Assembly: GCF_002087335.1 (NCBI RefSeq)
Contig: NZ_MWVJ01000006.1
Coordinates: 82,663-146,662, forward strand
Direction: 5' to 3'
Length of the DNA stretch: 64,000 nucleotides
DNA from: Pseudophaeobacter leonis
GTDB taxonomy: Bacteria; Pseudomonadota; Alphaproteobacteria; Rhodobacterales; Rhodobacteraceae
Shown here: positions 20,495 through 30,269 of the stretch, piece by piece
Layout of the letters: each line of letters starts with the position of its first letter
How positions within the stretch are numbered: position 1 is the first letter of the stretch
The notes under the pieces: generated by a model
What the model was told of the DNA's origin: nothing
Databases searched by the model: none
Seen by the model: only the letters and a program-made list of their open reading frames with translations
Position numbers and translations under genes: made by a program

Positions 20495-21346
20495 ATGAAT
20501 AGCGCGCACTCCCAATGGTTTGAGGCAAGCATCGCCCAGCTGAACGATCTGCAAAACCTGCGGGTCTGGTCAATCATCGTGTCGCTGTTTGGTGATCTGG
20601 CGCAAAGGCCCGGTGATCAGATCAGCGGCACAACCCTCACCCGGATCATCACACCCATGGGCATAAAGCCCGAAGCGATCCGCGTCGCCCTGCATCGCCT
20701 GCGCAAAGATGGCTGGATCGAAAGTGAGCGCTCGGGACGCGCCTCGGTGCATTACCTGACCGGGTTTGGCCGCAGCCAGTCCGCCGCCGTGACGCCGCGC
20801 ATCTATGCCCGCAACCCACAGGTGCCTGAAAGCTGGCATCTGCTGGTCGCCGAAGAGGGCAATGGCCAGGGGAGCGGACGGAGTAGCGGACAGGGTAATG
20901 GCCCGGACAGGGGACAGAACGCGCTGGAAGAGGCGCTTTTGCTGCCGCAATATATCTCGATCAACCGCAGCACAGCACTGGGACATGGCACAGTGCCAAC
21001 CGGGCTTGACGATCTGTTTGTCGCAGTGGTGTCCGATCTGGACGCCCCACGCTGGTTGCAGGCGCGACTGTTTCCCGATGATTTGGTGCAGGCCTGTCAG
21101 TTGCTGCTTGCGGCGCTGCGCACGATTGCGCCCCCGGCTGATATTTCTGCGGTGCAGATTGCCACCCTGCGCACCCTGATCGTGCACCACTGGCGCCGTA
21201 TTGCCCTGCGCCACCCTGACCTTCCCGACAGGTTCCATCCCACAGATTGGAGCGGTGAGACCTGCCGCGCCCTTGTGTTTGACCTGCTCGACAGATTGCC
21301 GAAACCGACCCTAGAGGCGCTGGATCAATCCCCCCCAACCCCCTAG
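20495..21346 (+). CDS. paaX: PaaX family transcriptional regulator
   Basis: PaaX-type repressors respond to phenylacetyl-CoA. The 283-residue protein has the N-terminal winged-helix region (LRVWSIIVSLFGDLA, then MGIKPEAIRVALHRLRKDGW with SERSGRASVHYLT, residues 27-85) and the PaaX central and C-terminal domains. A Gly/Gln/Ser/Arg-rich insertion near residues 121-145 looks like a repeat expansion. It lies 69 bases after paaZ on the same strand. The locus thus has two candidate regulators, this one and the TetR protein at 15023. Confidence 0.85.
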   Translation: MNSAHSQWFEASIAQLNDLQNLRVWSIIVSLFGDLAQRPGDQISGTTLTRIITPMGIKPEAIRVALHRLRKDGWIESERSGRASVHYLTGFGRSQSAAVTPRIYARNPQVPESWHLLVAEEGNGQGSGRSSGQGNGPDRGQNALEEALLLPQYISINRSTALGHGTVPTGLDDLFVAVVSDLDAPRWLQARLFPDDLVQACQLLLAALRTIAPPADISAVQIATLRTLIVHHWRRIALRHPDLPDRFHPTDWSGETCRALVFDLLDRLPKPTLEALDQSPPTP

Positions 21347-21356
21347 GCCCCTAGGG
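21341..21356. terminator. Hairpin-forming palindrome at the end of paaX
   Basis: CCCTAGG-CC-CCTAGGG overlaps the paaX stop codon. It could attenuate transcription into the next gene, but has no T run. Confidence 0.25.
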
Positions 21357-21378
21357 TCTCTCTATACCGGAGTTCACA

Positions 21379-22362
21379 ATGTCCGCCCTCAGCAGCCTTG
21401 CCCTTATGGCCCTTGCCGCCCCCGCAGCGCTTTTGGGTGCAGCCCACCTCAAAACCCGCAAACTGGCACGCGAGGCCCGCGCGCTGGTGCCGCCGGTTGG
21501 ACAGTTCTGCGACACTCCCCATGGGCGCATCCACTATATCGACATCGGGCCGCGCGACGCCCAACCTCTGGTCATGATCCACGGGCTCAGCGGCCAGCTG
21601 CAGCATTTCACCTATGCTCTGGCGGATGCGCTGGCCCGGGACTACCGTGTGATCGCGCTGGACCGGCCCGGCTGTGGCTATTCCACCCGCGCCAGTGATG
21701 CGATGGCCCGCCTGCCGGAACAGGCCAAAACCCTGCTCAGCTGCCTGGACAGTCTAGACATCAAACAGCCCGTGCTGGTGGGGCATTCCCTGGGTGGCGC
21801 TGTCTCTCTGGCGATGGCACTGCAGGCGCCTGAGAAGATTCGCGGCCTGGCGCTGCTGGCACCGCTCACCCACCCTGCGCCGCAGGGGGTCGATGCCTTT
21901 AAAGGCCTGATCGTACACACCAGTCTGATGCGCCACCTGATGGCACAGACCGTGGCCGTCCCAACCGCCAAACGCACCGCCGCGCCGATACTGAGCCAGA
22001 TTTTTGCGCCGGAATCCTGCCCCGACGATTTCCTGCTCAAGGCAGGCGGCGCGCTGGGGCTCAGACCCGAGAGCTTTGTTGCGGCCTCGGCGGATGCCTC
22101 GTTTCTCTATCCCGCGATTGAGACCCAGGCAGCGCGCTACGCCAATGAGCTCTCGGCACCGGGCGCGATTCTGTTTGGAGCGCAGGACGCCATTCTGGAC
22201 GCCACCGCCCAGGGCAAATCCATGCAGGCCTATGGGCTTGACTGTCAAATCGCCCCCGAGCGCGGCCACATGCTGCCGATTACCGCGCCCGAGCTGTGCG
22301 AAGACTTTATCCGCGCCACCCTTGCAAAATTACCCGCACCCCAGCAACCGGTTGACGAATAA
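21379..22362 (+). CDS. Alpha/beta hydrolase family protein
   Basis: A 327-residue alpha/beta hydrolase with an N-terminal membrane-anchor-like stretch (residues 4-22). The oxyanion loop is MIHGLSGQLQHF near residue 70, the nucleophile elbow is VGHSLGGAVSL near 135, and the C-terminal histidine is in PERGHMLPITAPE near 295. The acid residue is probably the aspartate in ILFGAQDAILD. It follows paaX by 32 bases on the same strand and may be cotranscribed. A function in phenylacetate metabolism is not indicated by sequence. Confidence 0.8.
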   Translation: MSALSSLALMALAAPAALLGAAHLKTRKLAREARALVPPVGQFCDTPHGRIHYIDIGPRDAQPLVMIHGLSGQLQHFTYALADALARDYRVIALDRPGCGYSTRASDAMARLPEQAKTLLSCLDSLDIKQPVLVGHSLGGAVSLAMALQAPEKIRGLALLAPLTHPAPQGVDAFKGLIVHTSLMRHLMAQTVAVPTAKRTAAPILSQIFAPESCPDDFLLKAGGALGLRPESFVAASADASFLYPAIETQAARYANELSAPGAILFGAQDAILDATAQGKSMQAYGLDCQIAPERGHMLPITAPELCEDFIRATLAKLPAPQQPVDE

Positions 22363-22468
22363 CGGATTTGAGCAGAGAGGCGAAAATATTTCACCCAAAA
22401 CAGAATTCTGCTGCATTTCCAACTTGACCCCATCGGCTCCATTCCGTAAATCGCCCTTCACAGACAGT

Positions 22469-22545
22469 GGCGCGGTAGCTCAGTTGGTTAGAGCGATCGA
22501 CTCATAATCGATAGGTCGGGAGTTCAAGTCTCCCCCACGCCACCA
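22469..22545 (+). tRNA. tRNA with CAU anticodon (Met or lysidine-modified Ile2)
   Basis: A complete cloverleaf with encoded CCA (22543-22545). D stem GCTC/GAGC; anticodon stem ATCGA/TCGAT with loop CTCATAA, so the anticodon CAT is at 22503-22505. The T arm is GGGAG-TTCAAGT-CTCCC. The acceptor stem has six pairs and one C-A mismatch at pair 5-68. The anticodon arm resembles tRNA-Ile2, which TilS converts to read AUA, but elongator tRNA-Met has the same loop, and sequence inspection alone does not decide. It is not the initiator, since the anticodon stem lacks the three G-C pairs. Confidence 0.9.
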
Positions 22546-22610
22546 CTTTTCCCCAAAAAACCAATAAGTTCTCTTTCCATGCCCTCGTTAGGGTCGGTAT
22601 AGATATCCAT

Positions 22611-23501
22611 ATGACGCAGCACAGCCCTGTCCAGAATCCTGACCAAATTCTTGCGTTCGATGGTGGCGGAACCCGCTGCCGTCTTGCTCTGGCACGGGGC
22701 TCCGAGGTTGTGCGGGTTGAGACCGGCCCGGCCAATGTCTCCAGCAATTTTGATTTGGCCGTCGCACAAATCCAACTGGGGCTGGCGCAACTTGCGGCCA
22801 CATCAGGCCTCTCGCCCAAAGCTCTGGCCGAAACACCCGCCTATCTGGGTCTTGCGGGCATGATCAGCCCCGAGATCGCTGCGCGTCTGCGCCAAGCACT
22901 ACCGCTATCGCGCACCCGTATCGAAGACGACAGACCCGCAGCCCTACGCGGCGCGCTAGGGGTGGCGGATGGCGCGATTGCCCATTGTGGCACCGGCTCA
23001 TTCCTCGCCAGCCAGATCAATTTGCAGCAGCGCATCATTGGCGGCTGGGGACCGCAGTTGGGCGATCAGGCCTCGGCGCAGTGGCTGGGACGGATGGCGC
23101 TGACAGCTACCCTGGATGTGGTCGACGGGCTGGCGGCTCCCTCAACGCTCAGCACCGCGATCCTGGCGCGCCTGCCAAGCCCGGCCCGTATTGTGGCCTT
23201 TGCCGCCTCGGCCAGCCCAAAGGATATGGGCGCCTTTGCCAGAGAGGTCACAGAGCATGCCACCAGCGGCGATGGGCTGGCGATTGACCTGATGCGCCGT
23301 GGGGCCGACTATATCGCAGCACAGCTGTTAAAGATCGGCTGGTCTCCGGGCGCGCGCCTCTGTCTCACCGGCGGGCTGGCCCCGCAGTATAGCCGCTATC
23401 TGCCACAAGACATGCAGCAGGCCCTGTGCCAACCCGAGGCGGAACCGCTGACAGGTGCGCTTGCATTGGCGCGGGATTTTGCGACCCTGCGCGCCACATG
23501 A
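22611..23501 (+). CDS. BadF/BcrA-type ATPase, probable N-acetylglucosamine kinase
   Basis: A 296-residue sugar-kinase-like protein of the ASKHA fold. The phosphate-1 loop is LAFDGGGTRCRLAL at residues 14-27 and phosphate-2 is AHCGTGSFLA near 125. The adenosine loop is LCLTGGLAPQY near 245. Eukaryotic-type GlcNAc kinases share this architecture. It is 105 bases upstream of nagA on the same strand, which supports phosphorylation of N-acetylglucosamine (or a related amino sugar from wall recycling or chitin) before deacetylation. No transporter gene is adjacent. Confidence 0.75.
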   Translation: MTQHSPVQNPDQILAFDGGGTRCRLALARGSEVVRVETGPANVSSNFDLAVAQIQLGLAQLAATSGLSPKALAETPAYLGLAGMISPEIAARLRQALPLSRTRIEDDRPAALRGALGVADGAIAHCGTGSFLASQINLQQRIIGGWGPQLGDQASAQWLGRMALTATLDVVDGLAAPSTLSTAILARLPSPARIVAFAASASPKDMGAFAREVTEHATSGDGLAIDLMRRGADYIAAQLLKIGWSPGARLCLTGGLAPQYSRYLPQDMQQALCQPEAEPLTGALALARDFATLRAT

Positions 23502-23605
23502 CGCAGGCGGGTGTCTTGTGGCGCGGGGTTTGGGCCAGCTTGGCTGGGCCCCGGGTGGGCAACGCCCTCAAAATCGGATCAGAAAGACGGGATGAGCGTT
23601 ACAGA

Positions 23606-24793
23606 ATGAGGGAGACAGACACTCTATATGGGGGCGGGGCCATATTTGACGGCCAGACCCTGCACCGGGACCTGGTCGCACGATTTAGCGCCGGGCGGCT
23701 GACCAGTGTCTCAGAGGCAGACCGCGCAGCCGAAGGCGAGACCTATGTGGATCTCGCAGGCGACATCCTCAGCCCCGGTTATCTGGATCTGCAGGTCAAT
23801 GGCGGCGATGGCATCATGCTGAATGAAGCGCCAAGCTGCGCCGGGCTACAGCGCATCGCAGCCGCGCACCGGGGCCTGGGTGCGGTGCAAATTCTGCCCA
23901 CCCTGATCACCGACACGCAAGAGAAAACAGCGCAAACCATTGCGGCGGTGGTCGAGGCCCGCGCCGCAGGCCTGCCCGGAATTGCCGGGCTACACCTTGA
24001 GGGGCCGCATCTGTCGCAGGCCCGCAAGGGCGCCCATGACGGCGCGCTGATCCGGCCCATGACACAGGACGATCTGGAACAGCTAGTGGCAGCCGCAGCC
24101 CTTTTTCCTGTGCTCATGGTCACGCTGGCCCCCGAAAACGTCACCCTTGCGCAGGTCAGAACACTGCGACAGGCCGGGGTGATCCTGTCGCTGGGCCATA
24201 CGGACGCGTCGTTCGAGCTGGCGATGGACTATGCCGAGGCGGGCGTCAGCTGTGTCACCCATCTGTTCAACGCCATGAGCCAGATGGGCAATCGTGCCCC
24301 CGGTCTGGTCGGCGCCGCGCTCAGCTCACCGGGGCTATGCGCCGGGGTGATTGCCGATGGGATACATGTCCACCCAGCGACACTGCGCGCCGCCTGGGCC
24401 GCCAAGCAGGCTTTGGCCGGAACGACTGGACAGATCTATCTGGTCAGCGACGCTATGGCACCAGCAGGCAGTGATATCACCTCTTTCAGGCTCGAAGGGC
24501 GGCAGATCTCGCGCAGCCATGGACGGCTGACGCTGGCCGATGGCACGCTGGCGGGCGCGGATCTTGATCTTACCACAGCCCTGCGGGTGCTGGTTGAACA
24601 CTGCGATATCCCTCTGCAACAGGCTCTGACGGCGGCCATCACCACGCCGCGCCACGTGATCGGACAATGGGCGCCGGGCAGCACTGCCCTTGGCATGGCA
24701 GAAACTGATTTTATCAGAATTCAAAGCGATCTGTCCGCAGCGCAGCCTGTTCTGGATTTGCCCGGCTTAGAGGCGCCTGTTCTGAGCATGTAG
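23606..24793 (+). CDS. nagA: N-acetylglucosamine-6-phosphate deacetylase
   Basis: NagA removes acetate from GlcNAc-6-phosphate, giving glucosamine-6-phosphate. The amidohydrolase-fold signatures are in order: YLDLQVNGGDGIML near residue 62, HLEGPHLSQARKGAH near 130 with the metal glutamate, LGHTDASF near 196, THLFNAMSQM near 216 with the metal histidine, and LVSDAMAPAG near 276 with the catalytic aspartate. ATG 23606 gives 395 residues; the longer in-frame extension upstream is not family-like. It is paired with the kinase-like gene upstream and convergent with the efflux genes. Confidence 0.92.
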   Translation: MRETDTLYGGGAIFDGQTLHRDLVARFSAGRLTSVSEADRAAEGETYVDLAGDILSPGYLDLQVNGGDGIMLNEAPSCAGLQRIAAAHRGLGAVQILPTLITDTQEKTAQTIAAVVEARAAGLPGIAGLHLEGPHLSQARKGAHDGALIRPMTQDDLEQLVAAAALFPVLMVTLAPENVTLAQVRTLRQAGVILSLGHTDASFELAMDYAEAGVSCVTHLFNAMSQMGNRAPGLVGAALSSPGLCAGVIADGIHVHPATLRAAWAAKQALAGTTGQIYLVSDAMAPAGSDITSFRLEGRQISRSHGRLTLADGTLAGADLDLTTALRVLVEHCDIPLQQALTAAITTPRHVIGQWAPGSTALGMAETDFIRIQSDLSAAQPVLDLPGLEAPVLSM

Positions 24794-24829
24794 TCTTTGC
24801 GCACCTGACGCTGTTGTTTGCCCTGAGCG

Positions 24830-27800
24830 CTACAAAACGTTCTCGCTGCGTGGAAACTGATCCACCCATTTGCGCACATTGACCACATCAAAATAGACCG
24901 AAATCAGCGCCGGCAGCACCAAAAGCACCAATACCATCGAGGCCATCAGCCCAAAGGCGACAGAGACCACAACCGGCACAAGGGTCTGCACCTGCGGGCT
25001 GGTCTCAAACAGGATCGGCACCAGCCCTGCAATGGTGGTCGAGGTCGACAACAGGATTGGCCGGAACCGGGCCCGCACCGCATCCAGTGAGGCCGCAACA
25101 TAGTCGTCGCCCTCAAGATGGGTCTGAAAGAAGGTGAGGAACAGGATCGCATTATTGACCACAATGCCCGCCAGCGAGGCAAAGCCGATCAGACTGGGCA
25201 TCGAGATATCCATTCCCAGCGCCCAATGGCCCCAGATGGTGCCGACCAGTGCAAAGGGGATCGACAGCATCACCACCACCGGCAACGAATAAGAGCGGAA
25301 CTGGAAGGCAAGAACCATATAGACCCCCACCAGCCCAAGCAGCAGAAGCTTTAGCAAAGACGCCTGTGATTTGTTCTGCTCGGCCGTGGCACCGGAAATC
25401 CCGACCTCGACGCCTGGGAAACGCTCTTGCAGCTCTGCTGCCAGCGCAGTGCTGATAACGGCCGAAATCTGCGCCGAGGTGACGGTGGTCGTGTCGATCT
25501 TGCCCCGAATACGCGCCAGGGCTTTGCCATTCTTGCGGGTGCTCGTGGGATAGCCCTGGGTCAGGGTCATCTCGGCAACCTCGGACAGGGCGACCAGCTT
25601 GCCATTGCCAACCAGAATGGGGAACCGCTCCAGCTCAGTCAGATGGGAGACCGTATCGTCCAGCTTTACCCGCACCGCCATATTGGACTGGTTAGAGCGA
25701 AAACTATCCGTCTCGGTGCCTTCAAACGCACTGCGCAGCTGGTCGGACAGCCCCTGCGGCGTGAGCCCGGTGAGATAGCCATATTCATTCAGCGCCAGCT
25801 GCACTTCTTGCCGGCCGCCATAAAAGTCCTGAAAGGCCTCGACCACATCAGAACGCTGCAAAAGACTGTTGCGCAGCGCGGTTGAGGCCGCCTCAAGCTC
25901 TTCCAGATCATAGCCCGTGAGCTCTACATCCAGATCAAAGCCGCCGGGGCCCATTTCCGACTGCGAGAACGAAGACTGGATCAGATCGGGGATCGGTCCC
26001 GCCGCCAGCCGCCAGGCCTCAAGCACGTCATCTGCCTGCACATTGCGCTGCGCGCTGGCCAGGAGATCCACGGTAATGGTGGCGGTGTTTGACCCATTGT
26101 CATAGACCTCGGAATTCACCGCATAGCGCACCAGTACCCGTTCAACCAGCGGTGCACCGCCTTCGGTCTTGGGGGTAAGCTCGGCATCGACCTCGCGCAG
26201 CCCCTGCAACAATTGCTCAACCGTGCTGACGGTATGCGCCCGGGATATCCCCGAGGTCAGCGAAAACCGCATGGTCAGCGTGTCGCTTTCGGTCGAGGGA
26301 AAGCCGATCATCTTGACCGAACCCGAGGCGATCAGGCCAATCGACACAATCAGCACCGCAAAGACCGAGCCAAGCGTCAGATAGCGCAGCTTTACCAGCA
26401 TGGCCGCGATGGGCAGAACGCCGTGTTCTTTGACCCATTCAAGGCCCCGCGCTGCGAGGCGGATTTTATGCGCCTAGGTTTTGTGCCGGGTTTTGAGACG
26501 GGCTTTGAAGCTGCGTCGTGATTGAGGTGATGCGGCAGAATGAAGAACCCCTCAAACAGAGAGATCGCCAGGGTGATCAGCAGCACCATGGGAATAAACC
26601 GCAGGATCTGGCCCATATCCCCGGCCAGAAACAGCAAAGGCCCAAAGACACAGACCGTTGTCAGAAAGGACGAGACAACGCCGGGCAGGACCTCCATAGC
26701 CCCCCGGGCCGCGGCCTCGGCTGGCCCCACGCGGGCGCGCCATTTGTCGATGTTTTCCGCGATCACAATGGAATCGTCCATGATCAGTCCCACCGCCATC
26801 AACAGGGCCACAAGGGTGATCATATTGATGGTGATGCCAAAGACGCTCATGGCAAACAGCGTGCCCAAAAATGAGACCGGCAGGGCGGCTGAGATCGACA
26901 GGGCTTCGCGCAGGGAAAAGAACAGCCACATGGTGATGAAGACCAGCACCAGCCCCACGGCGATATTCTCGGCAATCAGGTTCAGGCGTTCTTCGACCAG
27001 TTCGGTCATATTGTTGGTCACGGTGATGCGAAACGGCGCGGGATAGGCGGCGCGCTCGGCGTTGAGCCCCGTCTCTACCGCCTCAAAAACACGAATACTG
27101 TCGACCTTCTTGGATTTCGGACACCGAGATAATCGCCGCCTGATCGCCGTCAATAAAGGAGGCGACATTCTCATCGGTATCCATCATGCGGACCTCGGCA
27201 AGGTCGCGCAGCCGCACAAAACTGCCAGAGCTGTTTGGCAACACGATCAGGTCTTCGAGATCACTTTTGGTGCGGCGGGTATTGGCATAGCGCAGCACAA
27301 TGCTGTTTTCATCCAACTCAGCATTACCAAGCGGCTGGCTGAGACTGCGGGCCTGGATCGCATCGACAATATCGCGGGTCGACAGCCCGTAGCGATACAG
27401 GGTGTCCTCGTCAAAAACCACCTGCAGCTCGCGGTCGGTAATGCCCGACACAGAAATGTCAGCCACCCCCGGCAAGGCCTGCAACTGATCCGCCAGTTGG
27501 TCGGCATATTCGATCAAGCCCTGTTTGCTCGAGATTCCCGAGACGGCAACCAGCGCCACCAGATCACTGCGCGCCAGTATCTCGACCGTTGGCGCCTCGG
27601 CATCCGTGGGGAAGTCATTGATGCCCGACACCGCTGAGAAAACATCGTTGAAAAACAAGGTGAGATCGCCGCCTTCTTCCAACTCTGCCGTGGGCGTGGC
27701 CATACCATCGGTCGACAGGCACGTAAGCTCAGCCAGGCCGTTGGTGCCTGTGAGCGCGCTTTCTAGCGGGCTGCAGATTTCTTCGTCCACGTCCCGCGCC

Positions 27801-27958
27801 GAGGCGCGGGGGTAGATCACCGTGGCCCCCACGGTTGAGGCGGTAAATTCCGGGAAGGTTTCGCGCTCAAGATTGCCGAGCACCCCGATCCCCAGAATAC
27901 ACAGCAGAACCATCATCAGGTTTGACGCAACCGGGTGGCGGACAAAAAAGGAGATCAT
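24830..27958 (-). pseudogene. RND efflux permease (AcrB/HAE1 family), two frameshifts
   Basis: A proton-driven inner-membrane pump of the resistance-nodulation-division family. The N-terminal third is read from ATG 27958 (MISFFVRHPV). The frame shifts at about 27110-27120 before KSKKVDSIRVFEAV, and again at about 26465-26475 before RLAARGLEWVKEHG. The proton-relay pair is visible in GLIMDDSIVIAEN in the middle piece. The last piece ends at 24830 with four typical transmembrane helices. The first break fits one extra base and the second one missing base. The repaired length, about 1043 residues, is normal. A GTG at 27973 is an alternative start. The adaptor gene ends one base before the chosen ATG. 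Confidence 0.88.
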
Positions 27959-27959
27959 A

Positions 27960-29357
27960 TCAGTTGCCTTCACCCAGGGTCGCCGCGGGTATCAGCACCA
28001 GCTTCATACCGGGAACCGGCGGGCTGGGCTGGCCCAGAACCAGGGTCTCGCTGCCGTCCAGCCCCGCCGTCACGATCACCTCGCTGCCAATGATCTGGCC
28101 CGTCTCTACCTCTCGGATCTCCAGTCGCGCGGCACTGCCAGAGGGACTGCCAGTCGGGCTGTCAGAGGGGCTGTCAGGCGGGCTAACAGCCAGATAGACA
28201 AAGGGCTTCCCCTGATCGCTCATATGCAAGGCATGGCGCGGCACGGCTATACTGTCGGCACGGGGCATGCTGGAGAAGACCACGCGCACAAAACTGCCGG
28301 TATGCAGCGGCGGGGGGCGCACACCCGGGCGCAAGACCAGCGGGTGGCTACTCTGACGACAATCCCCATGGTGCCCGTCTCTGAATCCATCGTGCCGCGC
28401 AGCCGCACAATCTCGGCCTCCCCGGCGGCAAAGGCCTCTGTGCTCGACAGCTCAACCCGCGCGCTCACCCCAGAGCGTTGCAGGGCGGCAATAAACTGGC
28501 TGGTGTCAAAACTGCCGTCCTGCAGAAACGCGGTGGCAAAACTGGCAAAGACAACGGGGCCAAAACTGCTGGGCTGAATCTCTGCCACCACTTCGGCGGC
28601 GGCTGTGCTGTCCAGCGACAGCAGGTTGTCGCCCGTGCCGACAAATTGCCCCACCTCCGCGTCCATGCTGGCCACCCGGCCCCGAAAGGGCGCTATGATC
28701 GTGGATTTCTCCAGTGCGCGCTCTGCCTCGGCCAGTTCGGCCTGCCGCACCGCCAAAGTCGCGCGCAGAGCATCGCCCTGAGCCGGAAAAAGCGACAGTG
28801 TATTGGTCAGATTGGTCACCGATGTCTGCTGCGACAAAAACGACTTTTCTGCGGTGTCGACATTGGCCTGCGTGCCCGCGCCCCGCTTCCAGCAGTGACT
28901 GAATGCGGGCCAGCTCTGCTTCGGCCACCTTGAGGATGCGCTGCTCGACCAGCAGCAACCGCTGTGAGTTTTCCTCCTGGCGGCTCAGCTCTGCAAGATC
29001 GGCCTGGACCGCGGCAATATTGGCAAGGGTCTTTTGCCGCGACAGCTCATTGTCGGTCTGGTCGATCTCGATCAGAACCGCACCGGCCTCGACGATGCTG
29101 CCGGTGTTCAGCCCCGGCAAAACGCCTGTGACCCGGCCCTGCACCTCGGCAAGGGCGGCCCAGCTGTGTTCGGCCTCGACCCGGCCAAAACCCTGGGCTG
29201 TGGCGATGATCGTCCTGGGGGTAACCGCCTGCACCCGCACGGCCAGCGCCGCTTCCGGCGGCGCGCTCACCTCAGGGTCCGGCCGGGAGGTCATCCAGAC
29301 GAAAGCCAAAACACCCAGCACGACAGGCGGAAGAACGAGAAGAGGGCGGAGGTTCAT
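27960..29357 (-). pseudogene. RND efflux periplasmic adaptor (membrane fusion protein), two frameshifts
   Basis: This MFP links the RND pump to an outer-membrane channel. ATG 29357 gives a signal-anchor (MNLRPLLVLPPVVLGVLAF), then the first lipoyl half (VTGVLPGLNTGSIVEAGAVL) and a coiled-coil hairpin. The frame breaks near 28880 in a G run (one extra G fits) and near 28350 (one missing base fits). Barrel and membrane-proximal domains continue to 27960. A run of four 12-bp repeats at 28134-28181 encodes a Ser/Pro-rich loop. The repaired length is about 465 residues. Substrates of the pump are unknown; no regulator is adjacent. Confidence 0.85.
28134..28181. repeat. In-frame 12-bp tandem repeat within the efflux adaptor
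   Basis: Four 12-bp units (ACTGCCAGAGGG, ACTGCCAGTCGG, GCTGTCAGAGGG, GCTGTCAGGCGG). Because the unit is a multiple of three, the reading frame is kept, and the encoded loop is Ser-Pro-Asp/Gly rich. Confidence 0.75.
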
Positions 29358-29678
29358 AAAGGCTTCTTTCTGACTGTGACCAGTTCTGCAGCCCCCGCAG
29401 AGCAAGGGGCAACCCGTAATACACGCAGAACCAGATGTGTTCCGTCGCCCCTACTGTGCGCTTTTTCAGAGAAATTGCCACCGCAGAAACCTGATGCCCT
29501 TCCAGGGGCGATCTGTTTTTCTTTGGCGCCCTGACAGCGCTGCGCAGGCAAGATACCCTTTCACGATTTCGCAGAGGAGATGACGCCGGAATACCACTCG
29601 CAAGTCACTCGCAAGCCTCCCAAAAGTCTGCGGCCTCATTGACCATTTCCTGTACATGCCCAGAAAATTTCACAATAA

Positions 29679-29694
29679 ATTCAATATATTGAAT
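29679..29694. promoter_or_regulatory. Perfect 16-bp palindrome upstream of the nos cluster
   Basis: ATTCAATATATTGAAT is fully self-complementary. It lies about 33 bases upstream of the FNR/NnrR-like site and 108 bases before the first gene. It may be an operator for an unidentified dimeric regulator, or an extruding AT palindrome. Confidence 0.4.
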
Positions 29695-29726
29695 TCGAAT
29701 TTCTTGACGCAGGAATTCGCGTATCT

Positions 29727-29740
29727 TTGTGCTGGAACAA
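29727..29740. promoter_or_regulatory. NnrR/FNR-type site TTG-N8-CAA upstream of the nos cluster
   Basis: TTGTGCTGGAACAA matches the TTG-N8-CAA half-site layout used by NnrR/Dnr-type Crp/Fnr regulators of denitrification. It ends 61 bases before the start at 29802, a usual place for activation. With only six defining bases, chance matches are expected in 64 kb, so position is the main support. Confidence 0.5.
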
Positions 29741-29801
29741 ACTTCGGCTATGGCGACCTCGCTAGGGTTGCCCCAGATCCTGAAACCGAATCTGGCGAGC
29801 A

Positions 29802-30269
29802 ATGCATCCTTTCTCCCGATATCCCCCGCGGCGCGGCACCGGAGCTTTCCGCCGCCTTGCGGGCTGTGTGACGGTGCTGTTGTTTGCGGTGCAACTGCTG
29901 CTGCCCAGCATTGGCAAGGCCGGTGCGGCAGAGACATGGATCGAAATCTGCAGCGAATTTGGCGCGATCGAAATCCTGGTGCAGGTCACAGAGGGCAATG
30001 CCCCGTCTCAGGACTGCCCAGACTGCGACATCTGCCTGATGTGTGCTGCGCAAAATGGTCTGTCCCGCAGCGTCGCGCGCCCCGTGCTTAGCGCTGTTTG
30101 GATCACCCGCGTGACAGCACAGGGGCACCCCATCGAGACGGCGTCAAACCCGGCGCAGTTTTGGCATGACGGCCGGGGACCGCCGCGCCTGACCCCAGAT
30201 ACAATGACACGCGCATGCGGCGCGGCCATGGCAACCACTCAAGGTAAGGAGGCGGTGCTTTGGAGCTAA
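29802..30269 (+). CDS. DUF2946-like exported protein with CPxCxxCxxC motif, first gene of the nos cluster
   Basis: A 155-residue protein with an N-terminal signal or anchor helix (about residues 18-42) and a cysteine cluster CPDCDICLMC near residues 72-81. This arrangement resembles the small DUF2946 proteins found beside copper-uptake and copper-oxidase genes. Its stop overlaps the nosR start by ten bases, so nosR translation is probably coupled to it. The product likely acts in the periplasm or inner membrane. The cysteines suggest binding of copper or redox activity; that is inference. I know of no assigned function in N2O reduction. Confidence 0.6.
   Translation: MHPFSRYPPRRGTGAFRRLAGCVTVLLFAVQLLLPSIGKAGAAETWIEICSEFGAIEILVQVTEGNAPSQDCPDCDICLMCAAQNGLSRSVARPVLSAVWITRVTAQGHPIETASNPAQFWHDGRGPPRLTPDTMTRACGAAMATTQGKEAVLWS

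Larger units (their letters stand above)
29358..29801. other. Divergent control region between the efflux adaptor and the nos operon
   Basis: About 440 bases without a supported gene. The right half becomes AT-rich and contains a perfect 16-bp palindrome (29679-29694) and a TTG-N8-CAA site (29727-29740), both upstream of the first nos-cluster gene. Nothing recognisable was found in 29358-29660. Confidence 0.6.
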
